Positions 1 to 7,967 of a stretch of 10,174 nucleotides of DNA are shown here, one piece after another; the stretch's first letter is position 1, and each line of letters opens with the position of its first letter. The stretch covers positions 1 through 10,174 of the forward strand of contig CAZVEE010000107.1 in assembly GCA_964625525.1 (NCBI GenBank). The letters run 5' to 3'. The notes below the pieces were generated by a model that searched no databases, had not been told where the DNA came from, and saw nothing but the letters and a program-made list of their open reading frames with translations. The translations under genes and the position numbers were made by a program. This stretch comes from CAZVEE01 sp964625525 (GTDB lineage Bacteria; Pseudomonadota; Alphaproteobacteria; JAJFIK01).

Positions 1-231
1 AAACCAAAGACCGAGAGCCGTTTCAATGATCTGGTTTTCATTGAAACGGCTCTCGGGCGGGAGCAATGTGCACTGCTCAGTACCCTGACAGGTGTCGAGG
101 CGGCGGCTATCTGGGATTGGGGCTTTGTGGAACGCGTGTCTACGGGGCTTTATCTTGTTCAACTCGGGGCCGCGGAGGAGGGAGCCGCCATGCGGCGCGT
201 CGCCGAGGCGTGGGGTCACCGCGCTTCATAA
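1..231 (+). CDS. 3' end of an unidentified gene (5' end outside window)
   Basis: The frame starting at base 1 is open for 76 codons and stops at TAA 229-231. No start codon is needed because the gene enters from the left. The peptide reads like a true protein C-terminus: a helical stretch with the core WDWGFVERVSTGLYLVQLG, followed by an acidic/alanine-rich helix ending AEAWGHRAS. This core reminds me of the C-terminal helices of aminoglycoside-phosphotransferase-like small-molecule kinases, but that is only an impression; no catalytic motif falls inside the window. The gene converges on the minus-strand operon and overlaps its last gene by 16 bp (216-231). Codon third positions are less G/C-biased than in the operon. 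Codons 4-19 are made of a perfect inverted repeat, so the reading of that part is less certain. The frame could be chance, but 76 open codons with a protein-like sequence make a real gene more likely. Confidence 0.6.
   Translation, partial: KPKTESRFNDLVFIETALGREQCALLSTLTGVEAAAIWDWGFVERVSTGLYLVQLGAAEEGAAMRRVAEAWGHRAS
11..56. repeat. perfect 19-bp inverted repeat with 8-nt loop
   Basis: Arms 11-29 (CCGAGAGCCGTTTCAATGA) and 38-56 are exact reverse complements, with an 8-nt spacer at 30-37. Pairing stops sharply at both outer ends. On the minus strand the stem is followed by the T-rich TCTTTGGTTT (10 to 1), so it could act as an intrinsic terminator for the leftward operon whose last stop is at 216-218. 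On the plus strand there is no T tract. Loop bases 32-37 (TGGTTT) are also complementary to bases 1-6 (AAACCA), which would allow a pseudoknot. The element lies in an open reading frame, which is unusual for a terminator. A small palindromic repeat element is the alternative. Confidence 0.7.
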
Positions 232-2315
232 CGCCAGGCGGCGAGCAGGCTTCCCAGCAGCAGCAGCGCCCAAACAAGGGGCGGCACCAGCGCCATGTCG
301 CGAGTGGAGCGCACCTCATACCGTTGATTATCCACCAGGCCCAGCCAGGTGCTCCCCGTGGTTTCCCGGCCCGCGCGCACGCGCCGGATGGTCGGCAGGC
401 TGACGGCCGTGCCGCCGCGTGGCGCGAGCCAGTACTGGCCGCCACCCGTGGCACGACCCAGCGGCGCCAGACGGCTCGCGGTCGGGCGCACATCCGCGAA
501 TTCCTCGCCATCAAGCGGGCCCATGGCCGCCACGGCCGCGAGCGGGCCACTCTCCAGACGATAGAGGCCGATTTCATCGGTATCGATGCTGCGACTCCAG
601 ACGCCCGGTGCTTGTTCTTCCAGCTCGACCGTCTGGCTTGCCCCGGACGGGGCGGTCACGGTCACCGGCGGGGCGCTGTCGGCCATGGTGCGCCGGCTGA
701 TTTCAAGGCGCCGGCCGCGCGCTTCGGCGCTCAGGTCCTCTTCCTCCAGTTCCGGCTCGCGCATGAGCCAGTGGGCAAGACGGCGCAGCAATTCCTGCTG
801 TGGCCCGCCCCCCTCATGGCCGCGCGCCCAGAGCCATAGGTGATCGGACAGAAGCTGCGCCACACGGCCCTCGCCAAAGCGGTCGAGGACCAGGATCGGG
901 TGGCCGTCCGCCCCGGTCATCAGTGTCTGACCCGAGAGGGCGCGGGCCTCGATGAGCCGGTACCAGGGGCCCCAGCCGGGCCCCTCGCCAGAGGGGCCTT
1001 GCGCACCAGGAAGGCCGGCGGTCACCGGATGCCGGGCGCCGAGCGCGGTCACGCCGGGCCGAAAGGAGCGTTCGATCACCTGGCCCGTGGGGGCGGCCGG
1101 AAACACCGCCGAAAGGGGTGTTTCATAGAGGCTCAGGCGGGTCGCGAAAGCTGGCCCCGCTGCGGTCAGCAATGCACCGCCTTGTTCCACATAGCGCGCC
1201 ACATTGCCCAGATAGGCCATGTGCAACACACCGCGCTGGCGGAAGCGATCGAAAATCACCAGGTCGAAATCATAGAGTTTCTGGTTGAACAGCTCATCGG
1301 TGGGGAAGGCGATCAGCGCTAACTCGTCGGGCTGGGTGAAATCCTGCTTATCTTCCGGACGCAGAATGGTGAAATGCACCAGCTCCACGGCCGGGTCCGA
1401 TTTGAGCAGGTTGCGCCAGGTGCGCTGGCCCGCATGGGGTTCACCGGAAACGAGCAGTACTTTCAGCCGGTCGCGCACGCCATTGATGCTCAGCGCCACG
1501 CGATTGTTCGCGAGCGTCAGTTCCTCCGGGCCCGGCTCCACCTCGATTTCCAGCACATTGCGCCCCGCATGGGGAATCCGCACAGGGATGTCGAGGCTGC
1601 GGCCTACCGGGGCGCCGCGCTGGGCGATGGCCTCGCCATTGAGGCGCACCGTCAACCGCGCCATGCCGGATGGTCCTTGCGTCCCCAGATCGTCAATGCG
1701 CAGCTTGACACCCGCCAACTGGCCCACAAGGCCAAACACGGGCGCGGTCTCCACTGTCAGCTTGCGGTCGCCAAGGTCGTTGCGGCCTGTCAACAGCGCA
1801 TGCACCGGGGCCGTTCCGGTCGGGCGGGCGGCAGGGTCGGCGGGCACGTCATGCACCTGACCGTCCGTGATCAGCACAGCGCCCGCGAGCCGGTCCGGCG
1901 CCACATCCGCGGTCAGACGATCGAGCGCGCTGAACAGCCGCGTGCTGGCCTGCGCTTCGGGACTGGTGTCCTCCGCGCCGGTGCGCGCCACACGGATCTC
2001 CACATCGCCGGCCGCCTCCAGTCGCTCTGTCAGGGCGCTGAGGGCCGCTTCGCCCTGGGCCTGCCGCGCGCCGATGCTCTGGCTCTGGCTTTCGTCGAGC
2101 ACCACCGCGACGATATCGGGAATGGGCTCGCGTTCTTCCTCGCGCAGGCTCGGATTGGCCAGCATGGTCGTCAAAAGCAGCAAGAACGGCGCGCGGGCCC
2201 ACAGGCTGCGCCGGCCACTCCACAGACCGACACCCACCATGGCCAGTGCCACCAGCGCACCGAGCCACAGTGCCCAGACCGGCACCAGGGGGCTGAGGAA
2301 CACGGACCAACTCAT
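216..2315 (-). CDS. Large membrane protein with VWA-like and glutamine-amidotransferase-like regions
   Basis: This 699-aa protein is the last gene of the MoxR operon. Two hydrophobic segments lie near the N-terminus (about 10-31 and 38-53) and one near the C-terminus (about 676-693), so the bulk is probably a soluble domain held at the inner membrane, most likely periplasmic. Residues about 66-175 look like a von Willebrand A fold, with D74-x-S76-x-S78 in a VVLDESQS strand end matching the metal-site (MIDAS) pattern. A beta-rich middle part follows. From about 283 to 505 (starting LKVLLVSGEP, residue 289 is V) there is a class-I glutamine-amidotransferase-like region; I see no obvious catalytic Cys, so it is probably not an active amidotransferase. 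About 530-665 is another beta-rich part. The ATG start overlaps the upstream stop (ATGA), indicating translational coupling. The family is usually annotated only as a membrane or hypothetical protein. The function is inferred from context: a partner or effector of the MoxR/DUF58 pair. Confidence 0.85.
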   Translation of the reverse strand: MSWSVFLSPLVPVWALWLGALVALAMVGVGLWSGRRSLWARAPFLLLLTTMLANPSLREEEREPIPDIVAVVLDESQSQSIGARQAQGEAALSALTERLEAAGDVEIRVARTGAEDTSPEAQASTRLFSALDRLTADVAPDRLAGAVLITDGQVHDVPADPAARPTGTAPVHALLTGRNDLGDRKLTVETAPVFGLVGQLAGVKLRIDDLGTQGPSGMARLTVRLNGEAIAQRGAPVGRSLDIPVRIPHAGRNVLEIEVEPGPEELTLANNRVALSINGVRDRLKVLLVSGEPHAGQRTWRNLLKSDPAVELVHFTILRPEDKQDFTQPDELALIAFPTDELFNQKLYDFDLVIFDRFRQRGVLHMAYLGNVARYVEQGGALLTAAGPAFATRLSLYETPLSAVFPAAPTGQVIERSFRPGVTALGARHPVTAGLPGAQGPSGEGPGWGPWYRLIEARALSGQTLMTGADGHPILVLDRFGEGRVAQLLSDHLWLWARGHEGGGPQQELLRRLAHWLMREPELEEEDLSAEARGRRLEISRRTMADSAPPVTVTAPSGASQTVELEEQAPGVWSRSIDTDEIGLYRLESGPLAAVAAMGPLDGEEFADVRPTASRLAPLGRATGGGQYWLAPRGGTAVSLPTIRRVRAGRETTGSTWLGLVDNQRYEVRSTRDMALVPPLVWALLLLGSLLAAWRYEAR

Positions 2316-5080
2316 CGCCCCAGCCTTTCCAGAATGGCTGGCACATGCACCTGGTCCGCCTTGTAATTGCCCGACAGCGTGTACATGACCAAGTTCACGC
2401 CGAAGCGATAGGCCAGCTCCCGTTGGCGCTCGCCGCCCGGTGCGGTGGCCACCAGCGGACGCCCGTCCGCGTCACGCGCCCAGGCACCGGCCCAATCGGC
2501 GGCACCGATGATGATGGGCGAGACCCCATCATGGCGCGAGGGCGCGGCGCCGTCTTGGGGGGCCTCGACCCAGACATCGGCGCCCGCATACCGGCCCGGG
2601 AACTCATCAAGCAGATAGAACGCCTTGCGCAGCACATGATCTTGCGGCACCGGCGCCAGTGGCGGAACATCGAGATCGCGAAGCAGCAGGCGCAGCGCCC
2701 CTTGCGCCGCCGTCACGCCCGACGCGGTCAGCGGATCGCCCTGATCGGCTGTGTCGAAGAGGATGGTGCCGCCGTTCTTCATATAAGTGTCGATGCGCCG
2801 CAGCGCCTGCGGGCTCAGCGGTGCCTGGCCCGGCGTCACGCGCCAGTAAAGCAGAGGATAGAAGACGAGATCATCCTGGGCCGGATCGACGGCCACCGCA
2901 TCGCCCGGTTCAAAGGCGGTCCGCGCGAACAGCACCCGGCTCAAGGACGCCAAGCCCTGTGCGGTCAAGGTATCCGATGCCGCATTGCCCGTGCGCACGT
3001 AAGCCAGCCGCGTCTCTAACGTCGCGGCGACGGCCTGCTGCGCCTGTGCAGGCATTGCCCCCATGCTCAGCACCGGGAGCACGATCACCAGCGCCACCGC
3101 GCCAATGCCCGGGAACAGCTTGCGCCGCAGCGCGTCGCCTTGACCGGTCAGGACGACTGTGGCGATGAGATCGGCGATCAGCGCCACGAGTGCCAGCAGA
3201 CCCAGCCAGGGTCGCAGATCCGTGGCTGTATCGCGCAGATAGCCGCCGGTGGTGGCCAGATCATCCAACATGCTTTGCGCGCGCAAGAGCACTGGTCCAT
3301 CGGACATGTTGTAGGCGCGGAGCGCCCCTTCGCGTCCATAAAGCCCGGGCGGGTGCGCCGCATCCGGGGCCTGGTTCAAGGCGTCGCGGGTCAGCGGTTG
3401 CACAGCAGGGCCCGGCAGCTCCAGCGTGCCAGCCCCCGTCAGCACCCGGATGGGCGCGAGTGCCGTGCCAGGGGCGCTGGTGCCGCCCGCATCGGCGATG
3501 CCTTGAGACAAGTCGATCAGCCGGCGCAGCATTTGCACATAGAGGCCCGAGAGCGGCAGGCTCGACCATTCCGGCCCCGCCGTAACATGGATGAGCACCA
3601 GCCAGCCGGTGCCTCGGCGCGTGGCCGTGACCAGCGGCGTGCCGTCTTCCAGGCGCGCCCAGATGCGCTCCTCCAGGTCCGGACCCGGCTCGGCCAGCAC
3701 CTGGCGCTCGACGACGATTTCGTCAGTGGCCTCCAGGCCCGCAAAGGGACTGTCATCGGCAAAGGGGGCAAGGCCCTGGGGCGTCTCCCAGGACAGAGTA
3801 CCCCCCAGCGCCCGCCCGCCACGCCTGAGAGGCACGGGAATCAATGCATCGCTGCGCTGCGCCAGACGCGGCCCGGCGAAGCGGATCAGCACGCCGCCGT
3901 CCTCGACCCAAGTTGCGACGCTGGCCTGGTCCTCACCCACGATCTGGCCCACATCCGACAAGATCAGCACCGACAGGCCCCCGGCGATCAGGTCGCCCAC
4001 GGATTCCCCGCGCAGATCCGCATAAGGCTCCAGCGCCCGACGGAGATAATAAAGATCAGAGAGAAGCGGACGTTCCTCACCGCCGCCGGCGCCAGACACC
4101 AGCCCCACCGGCCGGCGCCGCCAACTGGAATCAAGCAGCACCACGCCGCCGGCGGAGCGCATCCCATCGAGTTCCACCCGTGCCGCCTGGTTGCGCAGGT
4201 CCACCGGCAGATCGAGCGTGGCGAGCGTGCGCACCGCATCGGCGTCAAAACTGTAGCGGGCCGTGGCGATGGTGCGCCCCTCCGCGGTTTTCATGCTGAG
4301 TGTGCCAGTGCGCGCCCGCGCCGCGGCGCCAATGGGGCGCAGCACCGGAAAGCGCAGGGCCGTGCCTTCTGTCTCCGGACGCTCCAGTGCCAGCGCCAGA
4401 CGGCCCGGCGCCTCGCCCAGGACGGTCAGCGGTGCGATCGCGCTCAAGGTTTCGGCGAAGGGCCGCGCGGCGCCGTAATCCAGGCCGTCGCTAAGCCAAA
4501 TGATGTCGCTCTCCCGGCCCACGGTCTCCGCCCCGTCGAGCAGGCTTGCCAGATCCGGCAGGCGGTCAAGGAGCGCCTGGCGATCCGGGGCGTAAGGTTG
4601 GGCGGTCAGCGCGGCGGCCGCGCGCCGGGCATCGCCTGGGGCCATCAGCGTGATGGCGGGCGGGCGAGCACTTGCTGTTGGCAAAAGCACCACCGGCCGG
4701 TTTTCGCGCACGGCCTCTTCGATCAGGGCGCTGAGCGTGGCGTCGCGCAACCGCCAACCAGGCGCCGCTGCCCAGCCCGTATCGACAACCAGCACAAGTG
4801 GTCCTGTGCGGGCGCTGTAATTGGCCGCGTTCCACAACGGTCCGGCCAGCGCCAGCAAGACAAAGGCTGCCAGGGCCGCTCGCAAGGCCAGCAGCCAGGG
4901 CGGCATGCGCGCCGGCGTTTCTTCGTCTCGGTCGAGCCCCAATAGCAAGCGCAGAGCCGGGAAGGGGACCCGGCGCGGTGCCGGTGGCGACACGCGCAAC
5001 AGCCACCACAGCACTGGCAGGATCACAAAGCCCGCCAGCAGCCAGGGGGTGGTGAAGCTCAGGGCACCGATGGTCAGCAT
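2312..5080 (-). CDS. BatA-like membrane protein fused to a C-terminal DUF4159 domain
   Basis: This is a 922-aa protein. I chose ATG 5080 because the product then begins like the double-transmembrane BatA/aerotolerance N-terminal domain: membrane segments at about 12-28 and 62-82, separated by the SPPAPRRVPFPALRLLLGL stretch (31-49). A GTG at 5140 would add 20 atypical residues and overlap the previous gene. GGGGAG lies 13 nt before ATG 5080, a weak, distant ribosome site. Residues from about 94 look VWA-like, but the metal site reads D100-T-G-W-A and lacks both serines, so metal binding is probably lost. A long beta-rich middle follows. Two more hydrophobic segments (about 625-645 and 658-676) precede the DUF4159 domain (about 688-922), with AYVRTGN at its start and a glutamine-amidotransferase-like appearance. 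The second of these ends in MPAQAQQ, like a signal-peptide cleavage site. The fused architecture is known in Alphaproteobacteria; its biochemical function is not known to me. It sits between the DUF58 gene and the other large membrane gene. Confidence 0.9.
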   Translation of the reverse strand: MLTIGALSFTTPWLLAGFVILPVLWWLLRVSPPAPRRVPFPALRLLLGLDRDEETPARMPPWLLALRAALAAFVLLALAGPLWNAANYSARTGPLVLVVDTGWAAAPGWRLRDATLSALIEEAVRENRPVVLLPTASARPPAITLMAPGDARRAAAALTAQPYAPDRQALLDRLPDLASLLDGAETVGRESDIIWLSDGLDYGAARPFAETLSAIAPLTVLGEAPGRLALALERPETEGTALRFPVLRPIGAAARARTGTLSMKTAEGRTIATARYSFDADAVRTLATLDLPVDLRNQAARVELDGMRSAGGVVLLDSSWRRRPVGLVSGAGGGEERPLLSDLYYLRRALEPYADLRGESVGDLIAGGLSVLILSDVGQIVGEDQASVATWVEDGGVLIRFAGPRLAQRSDALIPVPLRRGGRALGGTLSWETPQGLAPFADDSPFAGLEATDEIVVERQVLAEPGPDLEERIWARLEDGTPLVTATRRGTGWLVLIHVTAGPEWSSLPLSGLYVQMLRRLIDLSQGIADAGGTSAPGTALAPIRVLTGAGTLELPGPAVQPLTRDALNQAPDAAHPPGLYGREGALRAYNMSDGPVLLRAQSMLDDLATTGGYLRDTATDLRPWLGLLALVALIADLIATVVLTGQGDALRRKLFPGIGAVALVIVLPVLSMGAMPAQAQQAVAATLETRLAYVRTGNAASDTLTAQGLASLSRVLFARTAFEPGDAVAVDPAQDDLVFYPLLYWRVTPGQAPLSPQALRRIDTYMKNGGTILFDTADQGDPLTASGVTAAQGALRLLLRDLDVPPLAPVPQDHVLRKAFYLLDEFPGRYAGADVWVEAPQDGAAPSRHDGVSPIIIGAADWAGAWARDADGRPLVATAPGGERQRELAYRFGVNLVMYTLSGNYKADQVHVPAILERLGR

Positions 5081-5114
5081 GCTTGGATTGCGGCTCCCCA
5101 CCGCGCGGCGTATC

Positions 5115-6029
5115 TCATGCGTGAACCGGACCGCGCGCACCCGCGATCACATCATAAAGGGCCAGCAGCGGCTCGGCCGGGGCGCGGTCCGTCGTATGGC
5201 TGGCGAACGTCCAATCCCAGCGCCGCGCCGCCTCGTGCAGTGCCTCGCGATGGGCCTCGACCCGGGCCGTGTAATCGGGCCGTAGCGCTTCCACGCGGCC
5301 CGCCAGGAACGTGTCCGTGCCTTCCACATCTTCAAACAGGGCCCGGCCCGTGAAGGGCAGGGTTTCTTCCGCCGGATCCAGCACTTGCAGGAGGTGACCG
5401 CGCACGCCGTGGCCGCCAAGCGCTCCCAGCCGCTGATTGACGAGGGCCGGGTCCATCAGGAAATCGCTGATCAGGACGATGCGGCTGAAGCGCGGCAGCC
5501 GGTCTGGTGCCGGAATATCGCTCAAGGCCGTGCCCGTTTCCGAGGTGAGTAGGTTCGCCAGGCGCCTTAGCGCTGTCTCGCCGCCGCTTGGGCGCACCTG
5601 GCCTTCCAGTGGACCCACCCGCTCGCCGCCGCGCACCAGCAAACTGGCCAATGCCAGCAGCAGCACGCTGGCGCGCTCGCCTTTGCTACACGGCGCGGTG
5701 TCGCTGCGAAAGGCCATGGAGGGCGAGGTGTCGCACCAGAACAGAACGTTATGGGCGGACTCCCATTCGTTCTCGCGCACATAGAGATGATCCGTGCGTG
5801 CCGATTGGCGCCAGTCGATGGCGCTTGCTGGGTCGCCCTCGCCATAGCGGCGGTACTGCCAGAAGCTTTCGCCGGTGCCCGCGCGTCGGCGCCCGTGCAC
5901 GCCCGGCGTCAAGCTCATGGCCACGCGCTCGGCTTCCACCAGCAGCGGCGGCAGCGCAGCGGCAATGCGCTCAGCCGTATCGCGCAAGCGCGCGGCGCCC
6001 AGTGGCGCGCTGTCTGCTGGCTCGCTCAC
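5115..6029 (-). CDS. DUF58 family protein (VWA-like MoxR partner)
   Basis: This 304-aa protein starts at GTG 6029, 5 nt after the stop of the MoxR gene, with GGAC 9 nt ahead as a weak ribosome site. The DUF58 signature is clear: YRRYGEGDP at 59-67, IDWRQSARTDHLYVRE at 71-86, then the hydrophobic strand VLFWCDTSPSM with an intact MIDAS triad D100-x-S102-x-S104. A later strand, RIVLISDFLMDP, fits the core VWA fold. There is no signal peptide or membrane segment, so it should be cytoplasmic. DUF58 proteins are almost always encoded directly after a MoxR ATPase, as here. By analogy with ViaA, NorD and CbbO they are thought to act as the ATPase's adaptor or substrate-recognition partner. The exact client is unknown. 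The length is normal for the family. Confidence 0.95.
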   Translation of the reverse strand: MSEPADSAPLGAARLRDTAERIAAALPPLLVEAERVAMSLTPGVHGRRRAGTGESFWQYRRYGEGDPASAIDWRQSARTDHLYVRENEWESAHNVLFWCDTSPSMAFRSDTAPCSKGERASVLLLALASLLVRGGERVGPLEGQVRPSGGETALRRLANLLTSETGTALSDIPAPDRLPRFSRIVLISDFLMDPALVNQRLGALGGHGVRGHLLQVLDPAEETLPFTGRALFEDVEGTDTFLAGRVEALRPDYTARVEAHREALHEAARRWDWTFASHTTDRAPAEPLLALYDVIAGARGPVHA

Positions 6030-6034
6030 TCGTG

Positions 6035-7045
<1,011 letters not shown>

Positions 7046-7147
7046 CCTGATGTCCACATGACTTGTGTGGGGCCCCGGGAGGCAGGGCCTGGGCGTTTGC
7101 CCGGGGGTATGATCGTCTTTCGTGCTCAACCGAGCATCTTTGTACCG

Positions 7148-7159
7148 TGCCCATGGGCA
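7148..7159. promoter_or_regulatory. 12-bp perfect palindrome, possible operator
   Basis: TGCCCATGGGCA is its own reverse complement. After one mismatch on each side, two further G/C pairs extend it. It lies about 100 bp before the MoxR start. It is a short element and could be chance in GC-rich DNA. Confidence 0.35.
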
Positions 7160-7181
7160 TGGCGCGATTCGCCTGCGTTGA

Positions 7182-7198
7182 GCAGTCTAGCAGACTGC
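7182..7198. promoter_or_regulatory. dyad GCAGTCT-AGC-AGACTGC, possible operator
   Basis: Two perfect 7-bp inverted arms (7182-7188 and 7192-7198) are separated by 3 bp. The size and symmetry fit the binding site of a dimeric helix-turn-helix regulator. No T tract follows on either strand, so it is not an intrinsic terminator. It is placed about 140 bp from the MoxR start and 180 bp from the DUF1285 start. No regulator gene is in the window. Confidence 0.45.
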
Positions 7199-7226
7199 GC
7201 GGGCTGTCATCGCTATCACATCGGCG

Positions 7227-7271
7227 CCAGCGACGGGGTGAGACCAGCGACGGGGCGAACCCACCCACGGG
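7227..7271. repeat. three direct repeats at exact 17-bp spacing
   Basis: CCAGCGACGGGG occurs at 7227-7238 and again at 7244-7255. A degenerate third copy, CCACCCACGGG, starts at 7261. All three starts are 17 bp apart. This could be a small tandem duplication or a set of phased binding sites upstream of the plus-strand operon. Confidence 0.6.
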
Positions 7272-7364
7272 CCACCCTGCGAGCCTGCTCAGAAGCTGGG
7301 CTGCATTATGACGAGCGCAAGGTTGAACGCCGGATCTGCGGCGAACCGGCGCCCGAATGAGGTG

Positions 7365-7369
7365 AGGAG
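7365..7369 (+). promoter_or_regulatory. ribosome binding site that fixes the DUF1285 start
   Basis: AGGAG lies 7 nt before ATG 7377, within a longer purine-rich stretch (GAGGTGAGGAGAAGG). The in-frame ATG at 7308 has no comparable site, so 7377 is taken as the true start. Confidence 0.85.
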
Positions 7370-7376
7370 AAGGCCG

Positions 7377-7967
7377 ATGACCGGCTCCAGCGAGGAAACC
7401 CCGCCCGTGCGCGGGCTTGACGCAGCGCGTGATGAGGCCACGCGGGGCCTGCCCCCGGTGCATCTGTGGAACCCGCCGCATCAGGGCATGATCGATATGC
7501 GCATCCGCCGGGACGGCGTGTGGGAGTATCGCGGCTCGCCTATCACGCGGCAGGCCATGGTGCGCCTGTTTTCCACCATTTTGCGCCGGGAACCTGATGG
7601 CAGCTATGTGCTGGTGACGCCGGTAGAGCGGGTCGGAATCACTGTGGATGATGCGCCGTTCCTGGCCGTCGGCCTGGAGGCGCAGGGCGAGGGGCGGCAC
7701 CAGAGCTTGAGTTTTCGGACCAGCGTGGGCGACACGGTGCGCGCCGATTCCCTGCACCCCATCCGCATTGCCGGTGATCCCACGGGCGGGGAACCAGCGC
7801 CTTATGTGCTGGTGCGGGCCCGGTTGGAGGCGCTGATTGCCCGCGCGGTCTGGTACGACCTTGTGGATCTGGCGCGTGAGTATGATATCGACGGTCAAAA
7901 GCTGTTTGGTGTCTGGAGCGCTGGCAGCTTCTTCCCGTTTGCTCCGGCAAGTGATGTGAGCCTGTGA
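7377..7967 (+). CDS. DUF1285 domain protein
   Basis: This is a 196-aa soluble protein. The start at ATG 7377 is set by a strong AGGAG at 7 nt; the upstream ATG 7308 would add 23 arginine-rich residues not expected in the family. The body matches the DUF1285 family as I know it: PPVHLWNPP near residue 26, then IDMRI, a W-Y-R-G-SPI stretch, a conserved VRLFSTILRRE helix, and LVTPVERVGITVDDAPF. No membrane segment or signal peptide is present. The biochemical role of DUF1285 is unknown to me. It is the first gene of a four-gene operon and is coupled to the next by a GTGA overlap. Confidence 0.93.
   Translation: MTGSSEETPPVRGLDAARDEATRGLPPVHLWNPPHQGMIDMRIRRDGVWEYRGSPITRQAMVRLFSTILRREPDGSYVLVTPVERVGITVDDAPFLAVGLEAQGEGRHQSLSFRTSVGDTVRADSLHPIRIAGDPTGGEPAPYVLVRARLEALIARAVWYDLVDLAREYDIDGQKLFGVWSAGSFFPFAPASDVSL

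Larger units (their letters stand above)
7046..7376. promoter_or_regulatory. divergent control region between the two operons
   Basis: This 331-bp stretch lies between the MoxR start (minus strand) and the DUF1285 start (plus strand) and should hold the promoters of both operons. I could not find a -35/-10 pair with proper spacing on either strand, so no promoter is called. It contains a 12-bp palindrome (7148-7159), a 17-bp dyad (7182-7198), three direct repeats at 17-bp spacing (7227-7271), and GC-rich inverted repeats close to the MoxR start (7054-7105). The open frames running through it are extensions of the neighbouring genes from weak upstream starts and do not look coding. No RNA gene was recognised. 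Confidence 0.7.

Noticed and set aside
960..1005. Cluster of GGGCCC motifs with possible hairpins
   Set aside because: It lies in codons for a Gly/Pro-rich linker of the 699-aa protein and is explained by high-GC codon choice.
1374..2366. 330-aa open frame on the plus strand, and the 601-aa one at 3140-4945
   Set aside because: Both are antisense to clearly recognisable genes, rich in Arg/Gln/His/Ala and without domains. They are shadows of high-GC codon usage.
5081..5140. Longer BatA-like protein from GTG 5140
   Set aside because: It would overlap the DUF58 gene by 26 bp and place 20 charged residues before the conserved double-membrane N-terminus.
7046..7129. Longer MoxR protein from TTG 7129
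   Set aside because: There is no ribosome site before the TTG, and the extra 28 residues are proline-rich and unlike the family N-terminus. ATG 7045 fits better.
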